DNA of 64,000 nucleotides from an uncultured Kordiimonas sp. (GCA_947500295.1 CANMRM010000001.1:558001-622000), one strand, 5' to 3'. Positions 26,024 through 34,804 are shown, counted from the first letter of the stretch. Notes: generated from the sequence alone by a model not told the origin. Made by a program: numbers and translations.

Positions 26024-27013
26024 ATGGATGTCCGGGTGGAGCAGCCCAACATCCTACTGTGTGCGAGCGGGGTGAGAATTTTCACTCATAAAAACACGAT
26101 TTATGCGCCAAACGGCCTTCCTGACAATCAGCCCAAAATTCTGGTTCACCAGCGCATGGTGGTGAAAGATGGCGTATGGCTGGAGACGATGAAAACACTT
26201 TTGGCGCGCAACTGGCTTGTTGTGGCTGAGATCGATGACTATCCGGCGGATACCGGGTTGAAAAAAAATAACTCCAAATGGGCCAATTCCATGGGGTGGC
26301 AGGGTTATTCCTGTTGCCATGCTGCCCAGACTTCGACAGAGGCGCTAGCGAATGAGCTCCTCAAATATAATCCGGAAGTCGGGGTGTTTGAAAATCAGCT
26401 GTTTCAGCTTCCCGAATTTGTATGGCGCACCGACGAGAACGTACGTGTCTTTTATGGAGCGCTGAACAGGCAAGAAGACTGGAAGTCTTTGATGCCATCA
26501 CTCAATCAGGTAGCCAAAAAGCACAATCGCATTCAGTTTATTGTGGTTCATGATGAAGAATTTTTTCAGGCTCTGGAAACTGAAAACAAGGTGTTTTACG
26601 GCACCGCGGAGTACGCGAAATATCTGAAATTAATGTCTGCTTGTGACGTGATGCTCCTGCCTTTGAAGGACACAAAGTTCAAGCGTTGCAAAAGTGACAT
26701 CAAATTCGTGGAAGCGGCTGCGGCAGGTTTGGCGGTAATTGCCAGTCCCACGGTATATGCCGGCACGATTGAGGACGGCCGAACCGGGATGATCGCAAGA
26801 TCCATCAAAGACTGGCCAGCCATGCTGGAGCAGCTGGTACTGGACAATTCTTTAAGAAAAAAACTGGGTCAGGCAGCTCAGGAGTATGTATGCGAAAATC
26901 GTTTGTTATCCCAGCATATTAACAGTCGAATTGACTGGTACTACTCATTGTGGGAGCGCAGAGACGAGCTGACCGACGGCCTTATACAACGGTTTCCGGA
27001 ACTGCAGCCATAG
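26024..27013 (+). CDS. Glycosyltransferase, family 4-like
   Basis: The predicted protein has about 329 residues and a GT-B type C-terminal half. It reads DVMLLPLKDTKFKRCKSDIK followed by FVEAAAAGLAVIASPTVYAG and a GLTG-like DGRTGMIA segment, as in many family 1/4 glycosyltransferases. The N-terminal part, with ILVHQRMVVKDGVWLE and a Cys pair in GYSCCHAAQTSTEAL, is unusual. Donor and acceptor are unknown. It stands alone, with no polysaccharide genes around it. Several in-frame starts exist (25904, 25961, 25973, 26024); I prefer 26024 after CAGG, just before the first conserved strand (NILLCASGVRIFT), but this is not certain. Confidence 0.7.
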   Translation: MDVRVEQPNILLCASGVRIFTHKNTIYAPNGLPDNQPKILVHQRMVVKDGVWLETMKTLLARNWLVVAEIDDYPADTGLKKNNSKWANSMGWQGYSCCHAAQTSTEALANELLKYNPEVGVFENQLFQLPEFVWRTDENVRVFYGALNRQEDWKSLMPSLNQVAKKHNRIQFIVVHDEEFFQALETENKVFYGTAEYAKYLKLMSACDVMLLPLKDTKFKRCKSDIKFVEAAAAGLAVIASPTVYAGTIEDGRTGMIARSIKDWPAMLEQLVLDNSLRKKLGQAAQEYVCENRLLSQHINSRIDWYYSLWERRDELTDGLIQRFPELQP

Positions 27014-27028
27014 CGCCGAACGAACAGG

Positions 27029-27631
27029 TCACCCTTTTGGTGATTGTGCGTTTGTGATCTGAGCATCCAGTTCCATCGCCGTGATAACACTTTCCGCGAT
27101 GTCGGATAGTTTGCGGCTTTGCTGCATTGCGGCGTTGCGCATGATCGAATAGGCCTCGGACTCCGAGATGCTGCGATGCTGCATCAACAGACCTTTGGCC
27201 TTGTCGACGACTTTTCTATTGGCCAGTGCTGTGCGGGCTTCATCGCGCTCCGAAGTGAGTTTCTGGAAGTTTTCAAACCGGCTTACCGCCACATCCACGA
27301 CGGCCGTGACCCGCTCGCGTTTCAGTCCGTCTACAACGTATGCGCTGACACCGGCCTCAACCGAGCGGCGGGTCATGTCACCATCTGACCTGTCCACAAA
27401 CATGGCGATAGGTTTTTTCACAGTTCTTGTGACCTGAAACATACCCTCCAGCGTTTCCCTGTCCGGGTTTTGCAAATCGATAATCACCATGTCCGGCGCA
27501 AGCGCCGCAATGCGCTCGCGCAGGTTCACCGTGCTTTGGATCGAAACGACTTGAGTATGGCCAGCAGCAACCAGTGCTTCCTCCAGGATCGCGGTTCTGG
27601 ATGGGTCTTCGTCAATTATCAGGATGTTCAT
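27029..27631 (-). CDS. ANTAR-domain response regulator (NasT/AmiR-like)
   Basis: The protein has 200 residues. The N-terminal half is receiver-like (MNILIIDEDPSRTAILEEAL, with MVIIDLQNPDRETLEG) and the C-terminal half is an ANTAR RNA-binding domain (KVVDKAKGLLMQHRSISESEAYSIMRN). ANTAR proteins act by antitermination on paired hairpins in leader RNA. NasT normally works with the nitrate sensor NasS and controls nitrate assimilation genes, but neither NasS nor nitrate genes are in the window, so the partner is unknown. ATG 27631 is chosen; a GTG three codons upstream is also possible. Confidence 0.85.
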   Translation of the reverse strand: MNILIIDEDPSRTAILEEALVAAGHTQVVSIQSTVNLRERIAALAPDMVIIDLQNPDRETLEGMFQVTRTVKKPIAMFVDRSDGDMTRRSVEAGVSAYVVDGLKRERVTAVVDVAVSRFENFQKLTSERDEARTALANRKVVDKAKGLLMQHRSISESEAYSIMRNAAMQQSRKLSDIAESVITAMELDAQITNAQSPKG

Positions 27632-28229
27632 CTTTTTCACTCAATTGGATGTCAATCTCAAGTCGCCACACCTGTGACAAATTCAAATAGGATGGGCGGG
27701 ACGCCCGGCTCTCTGTTTATTTCAATGTCATGTACCGTGATTTGGTTTGGTGACCTCTGGAGACCCACATCTTCAAAAGCCACTCTGGCGATGTTTTTTC
27801 TACCGCGTTCACGGATGCCTGATCATGTGAATGCAGCAAGGCGTGTGCCAAACCTCCTGCAACAGCCTGAGGCAGGTGTTTTTTCCGACACTTTCTTGAT
27901 GAAAGATACGTAAATAATTGATTTTAAAAGATTATATGGTCCTCTCAGTTGAGGGCGGCAGGCGAATGCAGTGGCTTTCGAATACATTCAGAATTGAGGT
28001 TTTAGATGGGTGTTGGCCCAAGGTGACTAATTTTTGGTCAAGTTCTAGCAGCAATCAAGAGCGCCTTCCCTTGTACGCCTGCCATTGATCGGTAGTGCAG
28101 CACCAAGGTCGAAATGCAAAATGGAGGCAAGGCGTAAGCCTTGCCTCCAACGGCGGGGAGCTGCGAACACAACTGCGAAGCCCTCTCTGCTCAGAACGGA
28201 AAACGTTGTATCGCAATGCCGTTGTCGTT
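27632..28229. other. 598-base region without a gene
   Basis: No convincing coding sequence is present on either strand. It holds the upstream region of the ANTAR regulator gene (left) and the terminator of the TonB-like gene (28115-28149). GGGCG-GGA-CGCCC at 27694-27706 forms a short hairpin. CCTGC-N11-GCAGG at 27856-27876, followed by TGTTTTTT, looks like a plus-strand terminator although no plus-strand gene lies just upstream. An AT-rich stretch spans about 27909-27945. Confidence 0.6.
28115..28149 (-). terminator. Rho-independent terminator of the TonB-like gene
   Basis: A perfect 12-base stem, TGGAGGCAAGGC (28122-28133) with GCCTTGCCTCCA (28138-28149), closes on a 4-base GTAA loop. Read on the minus strand it is followed by TTTTGCATTT, a usable T-run. 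It lies 80 bases beyond the end of the TonB-like gene, which is on the same strand. Confidence 0.75.
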
Positions 28230-28691
28230 TTAACCGTCCTTAAGGTTGTAGACGACTTTGTACCGTTTACCTGTCACAGCAACTGCTTTGCCGTCCAGCG
28301 TCGCCGGCGCAAACCGGAAACTTTCAAATGCTTTCAGGGAAGAATGATTGAACAGGACGCTCCCTTCCGAGCGAACAACCTCGGCGTTGTAGGGAACGCC
28401 TGTTTCATCAATGGCCAACTCAACGATGAGCCAGCCCTCTTTGCCTCTGTCCATTGCTCTGGATGGGTAAGACAATTTGGTCATGGATACCGGTACAGGC
28501 GCTGTGTCTGGTGTGACGCCGTCCTGTCCTACAACCGCCAACCCTTTTACCGCCAGTACGGACGGTGCGTGATAGGCCGTATCGGCCTCAGCCGGGACGG
28601 AAATTGTCGCAGCAACGGCCAAAAAGACAGAAAGGCCTAAACGTTTTTTCACCGATGACAATCGGCGCATGTTTGCAAATGTTGAGTTCAT
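28230..28691 (-). CDS. Short TonB C-terminal-domain protein
   Basis: The protein has 153 residues, starting MNSTFANMRRLSSVKKRLGL with a hydrophobic segment (SVFLAVAATISVPAEA) that looks like a cleavable signal. The rest is a TonB C-terminal domain: LSYPSRAMDRGKEGWLIVEL, then YNAEVVRSEGSVLFNHSSLK and FRFAPATLDGK. The Pro-rich spacer of true TonB is missing. It may be a periplasmic TonB-like protein or a short energy transducer for an outer-membrane receptor. No ExbB, ExbD or receptor gene is nearby. GGAGG precedes ATG 28691, which rules out a longer form starting near 29000. Confidence 0.78.
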   Translation of the reverse strand: MNSTFANMRRLSSVKKRLGLSVFLAVAATISVPAEADTAYHAPSVLAVKGLAVVGQDGVTPDTAPVPVSMTKLSYPSRAMDRGKEGWLIVELAIDETGVPYNAEVVRSEGSVLFNHSSLKAFESFRFAPATLDGKAVAVTGKRYKVVYNLKDG

Positions 28692-29052
28692 TGCAACCTC
28701 CAAAGGATAATTAAATACCTCTTTGCGATTGCTCATTCGATCGCATCGAGGTTGGGGAGTCTGCGCAACTGGCATTGGGGTGGCCGGTCCGCGCAGCGTG
28801 TTAATCAACCCTTCGATGGATCGAAGATAAAAGCGACCTGCATTGGCCGCCACAGAGTGCCTAGCAACCGCCGGGCCAGAAACTGTCTGGTCGGTTCTTG
28901 GAATTGCAAACTGCCTATAAACTGTTGTAGTTAAATAAAAAAAAGTGACAAGCTGCAGACAGAAAAGCGCCGAATGCTGTGCCATCAGGTCAATTTTCAA
29001 CAGTTATTGAGTAATTCTTGTGCAACTGCTTACTTCTTATGCGCCTGCCCAC
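28692..29052. other. 361-base gap between TonB-like and PD40 genes
   Basis: No coding sequence is supported here. It contains the upstream region of the TonB-like gene and an AT-rich run near 28918-28947. The only inverted repeat I noticed, CCAGA-AACTG-TCTGG, is too short to call. Confidence 0.55.
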
Positions 29053-30009
29053 CTAGTCAGAGCCGGGAACCGGTGTTGTGCGCGTGAGGTTGCGCTCGTG
29101 GTTGCCATCGATACCAACCGCATAAATATCGGAAGGTCCATGGCGGTAGCTTGCGAATGTGATTGTTTTCCCGTCCGGTGACCAGGTGGCACCGTGATCA
29201 GAACCCGATGCCTGGGTCAGCCTGCGGATCTCGCTGCCATCCAGTTTGGCAAGATAAATGTCCCGTTCAGCGGTCCGGGGACCCTCGTCACCAACAATTT
29301 TTGCCGAGGCGCTTAATGTTATTGCCATCCATGTATTGTCAGGGGACAGGCGTATCAGCGGTTTTTCGCCTTGGACTTCCATGAAAAGGCGTTCGTTTTT
29401 CCCCGATTGGTCGTTCAGGTAAACTCCAACCGTACCATTGCGTTTGCTGGCGTAGGCTACAAGGGTGCCGTCGGCGCTGATCGAGGGATTTGTGTTGATG
29501 TGGGCCGGGTCGTCGCCATAAAGTGAAACGTCTCCGGTCTCCAGGTCCAGCATATACATTTCCTGCTCAGGCGCCGCGAACACCTCCGCAACGGTATAAA
29601 TAACCTTGCCCGTGCCCATCGAGATATCGGCGCGCGCTGCCCAATAGCCCTCGGGAACGTTTGTCAGGTTGTGCATGTCGCCACTGGCTTCATCGAGCAG
29701 GAACAGGTTTGCCCCCTTGAAGTTGCCACCCGAATCCCGATCGGACGTCACAATAACTTTTCCGTCCATAGGTACGGCCAGAGGCCACCACTCGTTATGG
29801 TCCGTATCTGTCAGCCGAGTCTGGTTGTTGCCGTCCGGGTCCATCCGGTAAAGCTCGGCTGCACCGTGCCGGTAGGAATAAAAATATATGGCGGTGCCGC
29901 TCTTGTGCCACGACGGTGCTGTATCATAGGGGTTTCCCGCCGCAACCGACGGCAGGCTGTACACCATCAGAGCAGACGTCAGCAGGCTGTTGGAAATCCA
30001 TTTTTTCAT
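29053..30009 (-). CDS. Secreted PD40/TolB-like beta-propeller protein (second of pair)
   Basis: This 318-residue protein has a signal peptide (MKKWISNSLLTSALMVYSLP and a few residues more) and a beta-propeller made of PD40/TolB-like repeats, for example YDTAPSWHKSGTAIYFYSYR, NPSISADGTLVAYASKRNG and HGATWSPDGKTITFASYRHG. These repeats bind proteins or peptides and are common in TolB and in the N-terminal part of some peptidases. No catalytic domain is present. ATG 30009 follows AAGGAG at good spacing. It lies 18 bases after the similar PD40 gene, so the two are co-transcribed and probably arose by duplication. Confidence 0.82.
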   Translation of the reverse strand: MKKWISNSLLTSALMVYSLPSVAAGNPYDTAPSWHKSGTAIYFYSYRHGAAELYRMDPDGNNQTRLTDTDHNEWWPLAVPMDGKVIVTSDRDSGGNFKGANLFLLDEASGDMHNLTNVPEGYWAARADISMGTGKVIYTVAEVFAAPEQEMYMLDLETGDVSLYGDDPAHINTNPSISADGTLVAYASKRNGTVGVYLNDQSGKNERLFMEVQGEKPLIRLSPDNTWMAITLSASAKIVGDEGPRTAERDIYLAKLDGSEIRRLTQASGSDHGATWSPDGKTITFASYRHGPSDIYAVGIDGNHERNLTRTTPVPGSD

Positions 30010-30027
30010 GAGAGACTCCTTCATATG

Positions 30028-30972
30028 TTAGGGGGCAAAGGTGCGCGTAATTTGTCCGGGTTCTCCGCCACTCAGCGGCATCGACAGAATGCGCGTGCGC
30101 CCGCTCAGGCCGCGTCCGCTGAAGAAGAGGGTGTTATTGTCAGCACTCAGGGCGGGGAAATAGGCAGGACCGCTCGTGTCGGGAGATACCTGTTCCGGTG
30201 TACCGCCTTCGTCCGGAATGCGATAGATGTGCATAACGCCTGCGCTATTTTCAGCCATGAAATAGAGAAATCCGTCTGGGGCACTGACCTGCGCATAGGC
30301 GGCGGCCGGCTCGCGGGTCAGTCTGGTGAGCTCACGGGTGTGTGGGTCGATTTTATAGAGCCCGTCTTCTGACTGTGGTGTGTCAAATTCCCGTCCGTTT
30401 TCATCGACAGCCCGGAACGAAAACAGGATTTTACGCTCATCGTCGGACCAGCTTGGCGACTGGTTTTTCCCTGCAAGGCCGGTCTCAATCGTATGGTCCA
30501 TACCTGTTGTAAAGTCATGTATGAGCAGGTCCGAAGTACCATCTTCATAATCGCGCCAGAACAAGCCGCGATTGTTATCTGATGACAGGACTGGTGGACC
30601 GTACCCAAGCCCTTCGTACCTCAGGCGATAGTCGCTGCCATCCGCGTTTACAGAATAGAGTGCCAGCTCTTTCATGGACGGACCGGCTGCGAAATAGATT
30701 TCCGCACCATTGGCAGACCATTGCGGTTCAATCTCGAATATCCCTGGCGAGCTGGTCAGCTGGCGCTCAATGCCAGTGACCAGGTCGACAACATACAGGT
30801 CAGACAGATCGCCGGGGGCACCGCGGTAGGAATAATAAACGATATGGCGGCCATCCGGCGATGCGCTGGGCGCGAAGTCCTGCCCCTGATGGTCATCGTT
30901 TGCCGCAATCGGCAAGGAAACCAGGGTCAGGGCTAAAGCCGAAACAAAAGGCAAGAATTTCACGCCCAGCAT
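30028..30972 (-). CDS. Secreted PD40/TolB-like beta-propeller protein (first of pair)
   Basis: The product has 314 residues, with a signal peptide (MLGVKFLPFVSALALTLVSL followed by PIAA) and PD40 repeats such as FAPSASPDGRHIVYYSYRG, EPQWSANGAEIYFAAGPS and YFPALSADNNTLFFSGRG. It is a paralogue of the next gene in the operon. Both are divergent from a larger PD40-amidohydrolase fusion across a 352-base region, which suggests shared control and perhaps shared peptide ligands. Function unknown. Confidence 0.82.
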   Translation of the reverse strand: MLGVKFLPFVSALALTLVSLPIAANDDHQGQDFAPSASPDGRHIVYYSYRGAPGDLSDLYVVDLVTGIERQLTSSPGIFEIEPQWSANGAEIYFAAGPSMKELALYSVNADGSDYRLRYEGLGYGPPVLSSDNNRGLFWRDYEDGTSDLLIHDFTTGMDHTIETGLAGKNQSPSWSDDERKILFSFRAVDENGREFDTPQSEDGLYKIDPHTRELTRLTREPAAAYAQVSAPDGFLYFMAENSAGVMHIYRIPDEGGTPEQVSPDTSGPAYFPALSADNNTLFFSGRGLSGRTRILSMPLSGGEPGQITRTFAP

Positions 30973-31324
30973 AAGCCTGTCTCTTTAGATGCTGCTTCAG
31001 GATCATCAATGAATATCACCCGCGAAGGCCGGCAGCCGCGGCGATTGGGCGAAAGGCTTGATAGGTGGTGTGAAACTACCGAATGAGCAGGTGAACTGCC
31101 GAATCTGCCAGGTGTTGAAAACCGTGGTTTTCCAGCGGCTCAGCCTTCAAACCCATCGGGGGCCTGATTGATATACAATTGGTTTAGTTACCTATTCAAA
31201 TCGCATAATTTATTTGAACAGGATACAAGCCATCGCTACCGTTTCAGTCGCTCGAGCCATCGGGCCAAAAATCGCGCCCCGGGGAGGGTTCGATCACAGA
31301 GCCAACAAAATCAAGGGGATCGTG
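30973..31324. other. 352-base divergent promoter region of the PD40 genes
   Basis: No gene is seen. GTGAAACTACCGAAT (31070-31084) is repeated as GTGAACTGCCGAAT (31091-31104) with a 21-base period, two turns of the helix. GAAAACC-GT-GGTTTTC at 31117-31132 is a perfect inverted repeat. An AT-rich stretch at about 31165-31215 may hold the promoter of the amidohydrolase gene. Confidence 0.5.
31070..31104. repeat. Two direct repeats, 21-base period
   Basis: The copies GTGAAACTACCGAAT and GTGAACTGCCGAAT differ by one inserted base and one substitution. Spacing of two helical turns is typical of paired regulator sites on one DNA face. They sit in the middle of the PD40 divergent promoter region. 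The nearby winged-helix regulator at 34865 is a candidate binder, by position only. Confidence 0.45.
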
Positions 31325-34300
31325 ATGTCTGTCACCAATAAAAAAGCGCTGCTTACAGCGCTGCTGTCAACCAGCCTACTTGCCGGTACAGCACTCGCTC
31401 AAACGCCGTCTGAAGATACACGTCTAGCGCGGGAAAAGTGGGTCGAACCCAATGTCAGCGTTATCAGCGACGAGCCGGTTGCCGACGACGGCGCCAAGAA
31501 AAATGACAAGAAGAAAGGCCTGCCGCTTGAAGCCGCCCGCACGGTTGAGTTTGAAACCGATGAAGGCACGTGGATTTCGCTCAATGTATCGCCCGATGGC
31601 GAGACCATCATTTTTGAGTTGCTCGGTGACATTTACACCATGCCATCCGAAGGGGGTGAAGCCACCGCCCTTATTACGGGGATGGGCTTTCAGTCCCAGC
31701 CGGTTTATTCCCCCGACGGATCGCAGATCGCTTTTATCTCCGATGAAGAGGGCTCTGAGAACCTCTACATTGCAAATGCGGACGGCTCAAAGCCCAAGAA
31801 ACTCTCGTCCATGAGCGCGGGCGACGCGATGAGCCCCGCCTGGTCTGCCGATGGCAGCAATGTATTTGTCTCGCAGGTCTCGAACGGTATCGGGGCCAAT
31901 GAAATCTGGATGTACCATAAACATGGCGGCAAAGGCATCCAGATCACCAACGCCCGCCCCCGTGGCCCCAGCACGCCCGGCAACCAGCAGCCGAATGCAC
32001 AGGGCGTTTCCACCTCGTCCGATGGTCGCTACATATATTATGCGTTCAAGGTTGGAGGCTTTCAGTACAATATGACGGGCTTCCCCTGGGCGGTTGTCCG
32101 CCGGGACATGCACGAAGGCACAACCGAAACCATTGTCACGGCCTATGGTGGTGCTGTGCGTCCCATGATTTCGCCTGATGGCAATATGCTTGTTTATGGC
32201 ACGCGCCATGAAACCGAGACCGGGCTGAGGGTTCGCAACCTCGCGACAGGTGAGGATCGCTGGCTGGCCTATCCAATTACGCGGGATGATCAGGAATCAA
32301 GGGCGACCCGTGATCTTTTGCCGGCTTACAGCTTCACACCTGACGGTAGTGCCGTTGTGCTGAACAGCGGTGGCAAGATCGAGCGCATTGCAATCGCAGA
32401 CGGCGAACGAACAAATATTCCCTTCACTGTGAAGGTCAAAATGGACGTGGGGCCGAACCTTGTGCAGCAGGAAAAGGACCCTGAAGGGCCGGTCGTCGCC
32501 CGCATGGCGCAAACGCCGAGCCTGTCGCCTGATGGCACAACAGTTGTGTTTTCTGCGCTGGGCGAACTTTACTCCATGTCACTTGAGGAGGGCGCTAGTC
32601 CGAGAAAAATCGATCGGGCAGGTGCAAATGTGTTCCAGCCCAGCTGGTCGCGGGACGGGCGGTATCTCACGTACATCAGTTGGGGCCCGGATGGCGGCCA
32701 TATCTATCGCATGCGGGCCAACGGTCGTGGCAGGCCTGAACGCCTGACCCAAACGCCCGGTTATTATGCGGACCCGCATTTTACACCTGGCGGCAACGAG
32801 GTTGTGGCGATACGTACATCCAATCATCAGTTCAACCTGGGTAATCCAACAGCGCAGCGTGACCTGATTGCACTGGACGTGGACAACGGCAATGAGCGGG
32901 TCGTCCTCGCAGGTACCGGGTTTGCTGGTATCCACTTTGGCGACGCAGATGACAGAGTATACCTCTATTCAGGTGGCGGGCTTATTCCAACAGGAAGCGG
33001 CAACCTCTTTTCCGTGCGCCTTGACGGCACTGACCGGCGCGAGCACGTGCGCGTGACCGGCCAGGGGCTCTATTTCGCCGCCCAGCCCGTACCCGCTCGC
33101 GATATGCGACTGAGCCCCAACGGCAAATATGCGCTTGCACGCTCTCAAGAGCAATTGCAGCTGGTGGCGGTGCCGCAAACCGGACGTGATGTGACCGTTG
33201 TAAATGTGGCGGGCCCTTCTGTACCGCTTAAAACCATCTCAGACTTCGGAGTTGACTATTTTGAATGGTCAACTGACGGCGAGACCATGTTGTGGTCCAC
33301 TGGCAGCACCATCTACACGCAAAACCTTTCGGATGTGGAGTGGGTGAAACCCGACGAGGAAGAGGACGAGAAACCTGCGGAAAATGGGGATGCCGCCGAC
33401 TCTGATGCTGCCGACTCTGATGCCGCTGACTCTGAGGACGACTCTGGCGACGATTCTGGCGATGCAGCTGACGGCGATGATGCAGCACCCGAAGCCGAGG
33501 CCGAGGAAGAAGAAAAAGCCTATCAGAGCTTCTCTGCGCGGGTGGAAGTTGCGCGTGACAACCCTGAAGGCGTAATTCTCCTCTCCGGCGCGACTGTGAT
33601 TACAATGGGACCTGAAGGAACCATCGAAAACGCTGATGTGCTGATCGAAAACGGCAAGTTTGCTGCTGTTGGAGCCCGGGGTTCGCTGGATGTGCCGTCG
33701 GGTGCCGAGGTTCGGGACATGTCCGGCAAGTTCATCACGCCCGGGTTTGTTGATACACACGGCCATTGGCGCAACTGGAGCCGCAACGAAGTGATTGAAG
33801 AGCATTTCTGGCCCTTCCTTGCCAACGTGGCGTACGGTGTGACGAGCGGGCTGGATGTGCAGACGGCAACCACCGACATATTCGTCTATCAGGATATGGT
33901 GGAAGCTGGTCGAATGATCGGCTTGCGGGCCTGGTCAACAGGTCCTGGTGTCTTCTCCGACACGGCAATCGGCTCGAAGGAAGATGCGGTCAAGGTGCTC
34001 AAGCGCTACAAGGAACATTACCGCACCAAGAACATCAAGGCCTACATTACCGGAAACCGGAAACGGCGTCAGCATATTATCGAGGCGTCCAAGGAAGTGG
34101 GTATCATGCCAACCACCGAGGGTGGCCTGGATGCCAAGCTTGACCTGACCCACATGATCGATGGATTTGCGGGTAACGAGCACAATATTCCGATCATACC
34201 CCTTTATAAGGACGTGCAGCAGCTCGCCGCCCAAACCGGCATTGGGTATACGCCGACACTGCTTGTCACCTATGGCGGCCCGTGGGCGGAGAATTATTTC

Positions 34301-34804
34301 TTCTCCAATATGAACCCACATGACGACGAGAAGGTGAACCGGTTTATGCCTCACAGTATTGTTGACCAGCGCACCAAACGTCTGCCCTGGTTCCGCGATG
34401 AGGAATATGCCTTTACGCGTGTTGCTGACAGCGCCATTGATATCCAGCGTGCCGGCGGCAAAGTTGGTGTAGGCAGTCACGGTCAGTTCCAGGGGCTGGG
34501 CTACCACTGGGAACTGTGGGCCCTTGGCTCCGGCAAAGCGACGCCGATGGAAGCGCTGAAGGCCGCGACCATAGATGGCGCCCACATCATTGGTCACGCC
34601 GAAGAAATTGGATCGATCGAGCCCGGCAAGTTTGCGGATCTGGTAGTTCTGAACAGTGACCCGCGTGACACCATTCGCAACACGACCGACATCCACCGTG
34701 TGATGATGAATGGTCGGCTCTACAATGACGACACAATGGACCAGCTGTGGCCAGTTCAGGAAGAACTGCCCGAGCTCTGGTTCCATGATGCAGGGCCTGA
34801 ATAA
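31325..34804 (+). CDS. Secreted PD40 beta-propeller/amidohydrolase fusion
   Basis: The product is about 1159 residues: a signal peptide (MSVTNKKALLTALLSTSLLA followed by GTALA), a long PD40/tricorn-like propeller region (about 60-670), an acidic linker (about 670-725), then an amidohydrolase domain (about 730-1140). The metal-binding HxH is His812/His814 in VDTHGHWRNWS. Further likely ligand His residues lie in DLTHMIDGF and GVGSHGQFQGLGYHWEL; the last lacks the usual Asp of the superfamily. The domain ends AEEIGSIEPGKFADLVVLNS, as in imidazolonepropionase-like enzymes. A role in breaking peptides or cyclic amides outside the cytoplasm is inferred. ATG 31325 follows AAGGGG and fits the signal peptide; an upstream in-frame start at 31214 is less likely. 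Confidence 0.88.
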   Translation: MSVTNKKALLTALLSTSLLAGTALAQTPSEDTRLAREKWVEPNVSVISDEPVADDGAKKNDKKKGLPLEAARTVEFETDEGTWISLNVSPDGETIIFELLGDIYTMPSEGGEATALITGMGFQSQPVYSPDGSQIAFISDEEGSENLYIANADGSKPKKLSSMSAGDAMSPAWSADGSNVFVSQVSNGIGANEIWMYHKHGGKGIQITNARPRGPSTPGNQQPNAQGVSTSSDGRYIYYAFKVGGFQYNMTGFPWAVVRRDMHEGTTETIVTAYGGAVRPMISPDGNMLVYGTRHETETGLRVRNLATGEDRWLAYPITRDDQESRATRDLLPAYSFTPDGSAVVLNSGGKIERIAIADGERTNIPFTVKVKMDVGPNLVQQEKDPEGPVVARMAQTPSLSPDGTTVVFSALGELYSMSLEEGASPRKIDRAGANVFQPSWSRDGRYLTYISWGPDGGHIYRMRANGRGRPERLTQTPGYYADPHFTPGGNEVVAIRTSNHQFNLGNPTAQRDLIALDVDNGNERVVLAGTGFAGIHFGDADDRVYLYSGGGLIPTGSGNLFSVRLDGTDRREHVRVTGQGLYFAAQPVPARDMRLSPNGKYALARSQEQLQLVAVPQTGRDVTVVNVAGPSVPLKTISDFGVDYFEWSTDGETMLWSTGSTIYTQNLSDVEWVKPDEEEDEKPAENGDAADSDAADSDAADSEDDSGDDSGDAADGDDAAPEAEAEEEEKAYQSFSARVEVARDNPEGVILLSGATVITMGPEGTIENADVLIENGKFAAVGARGSLDVPSGAEVRDMSGKFITPGFVDTHGHWRNWSRNEVIEEHFWPFLANVAYGVTSGLDVQTATTDIFVYQDMVEAGRMIGLRAWSTGPGVFSDTAIGSKEDAVKVLKRYKEHYRTKNIKAYITGNRKRRQHIIEASKEVGIMPTTEGGLDAKLDLTHMIDGFAGNEHNIPIIPLYKDVQQLAAQTGIGYTPTLLVTYGGPWAENYFFSNMNPHDDEKVNRFMPHSIVDQRTKRLPWFRDEEYAFTRVADSAIDIQRAGGKVGVGSHGQFQGLGYHWELWALGSGKATPMEALKAATIDGAHIIGHAEEIGSIEPGKFADLVVLNSDPRDTIRNTTDIHRVMMNGRLYNDDTMDQLWPVQEELPELWFHDAGPE
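33389..33433 (+). repeat. Three 15-base tandem repeats coding DAADS
   Basis: Units at 33389, 33404 and 33419 read GAT-GCN-GCN-GAC-TCT and encode DAADS three times from residue 689. They lie in a longer run of Asp, Glu, Ala and Ser that joins the propeller to the amidohydrolase domain. Units differ only at third codon positions. Copy number may vary between strains. Confidence 0.9.

Noticed and set aside
28095-28640. Plus-strand open frame of 181 codons
   Set aside because: It runs through the terminator hairpin and antisense to the TonB-domain protein, and its product has no recognisable features.
28752-28934. 60-codon plus-strand frame in the gap before the PD40 genes
   Set aside because: It has no Shine-Dalgarno sequence and an unusual composition rich in Arg, Cys and Trp, and it lies in a probable promoter region.
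33389-33433. Tandem repeat as a CRISPR or mobile-element trace
   Set aside because: The three units are in frame, vary only at third codon positions and encode an acidic linker.
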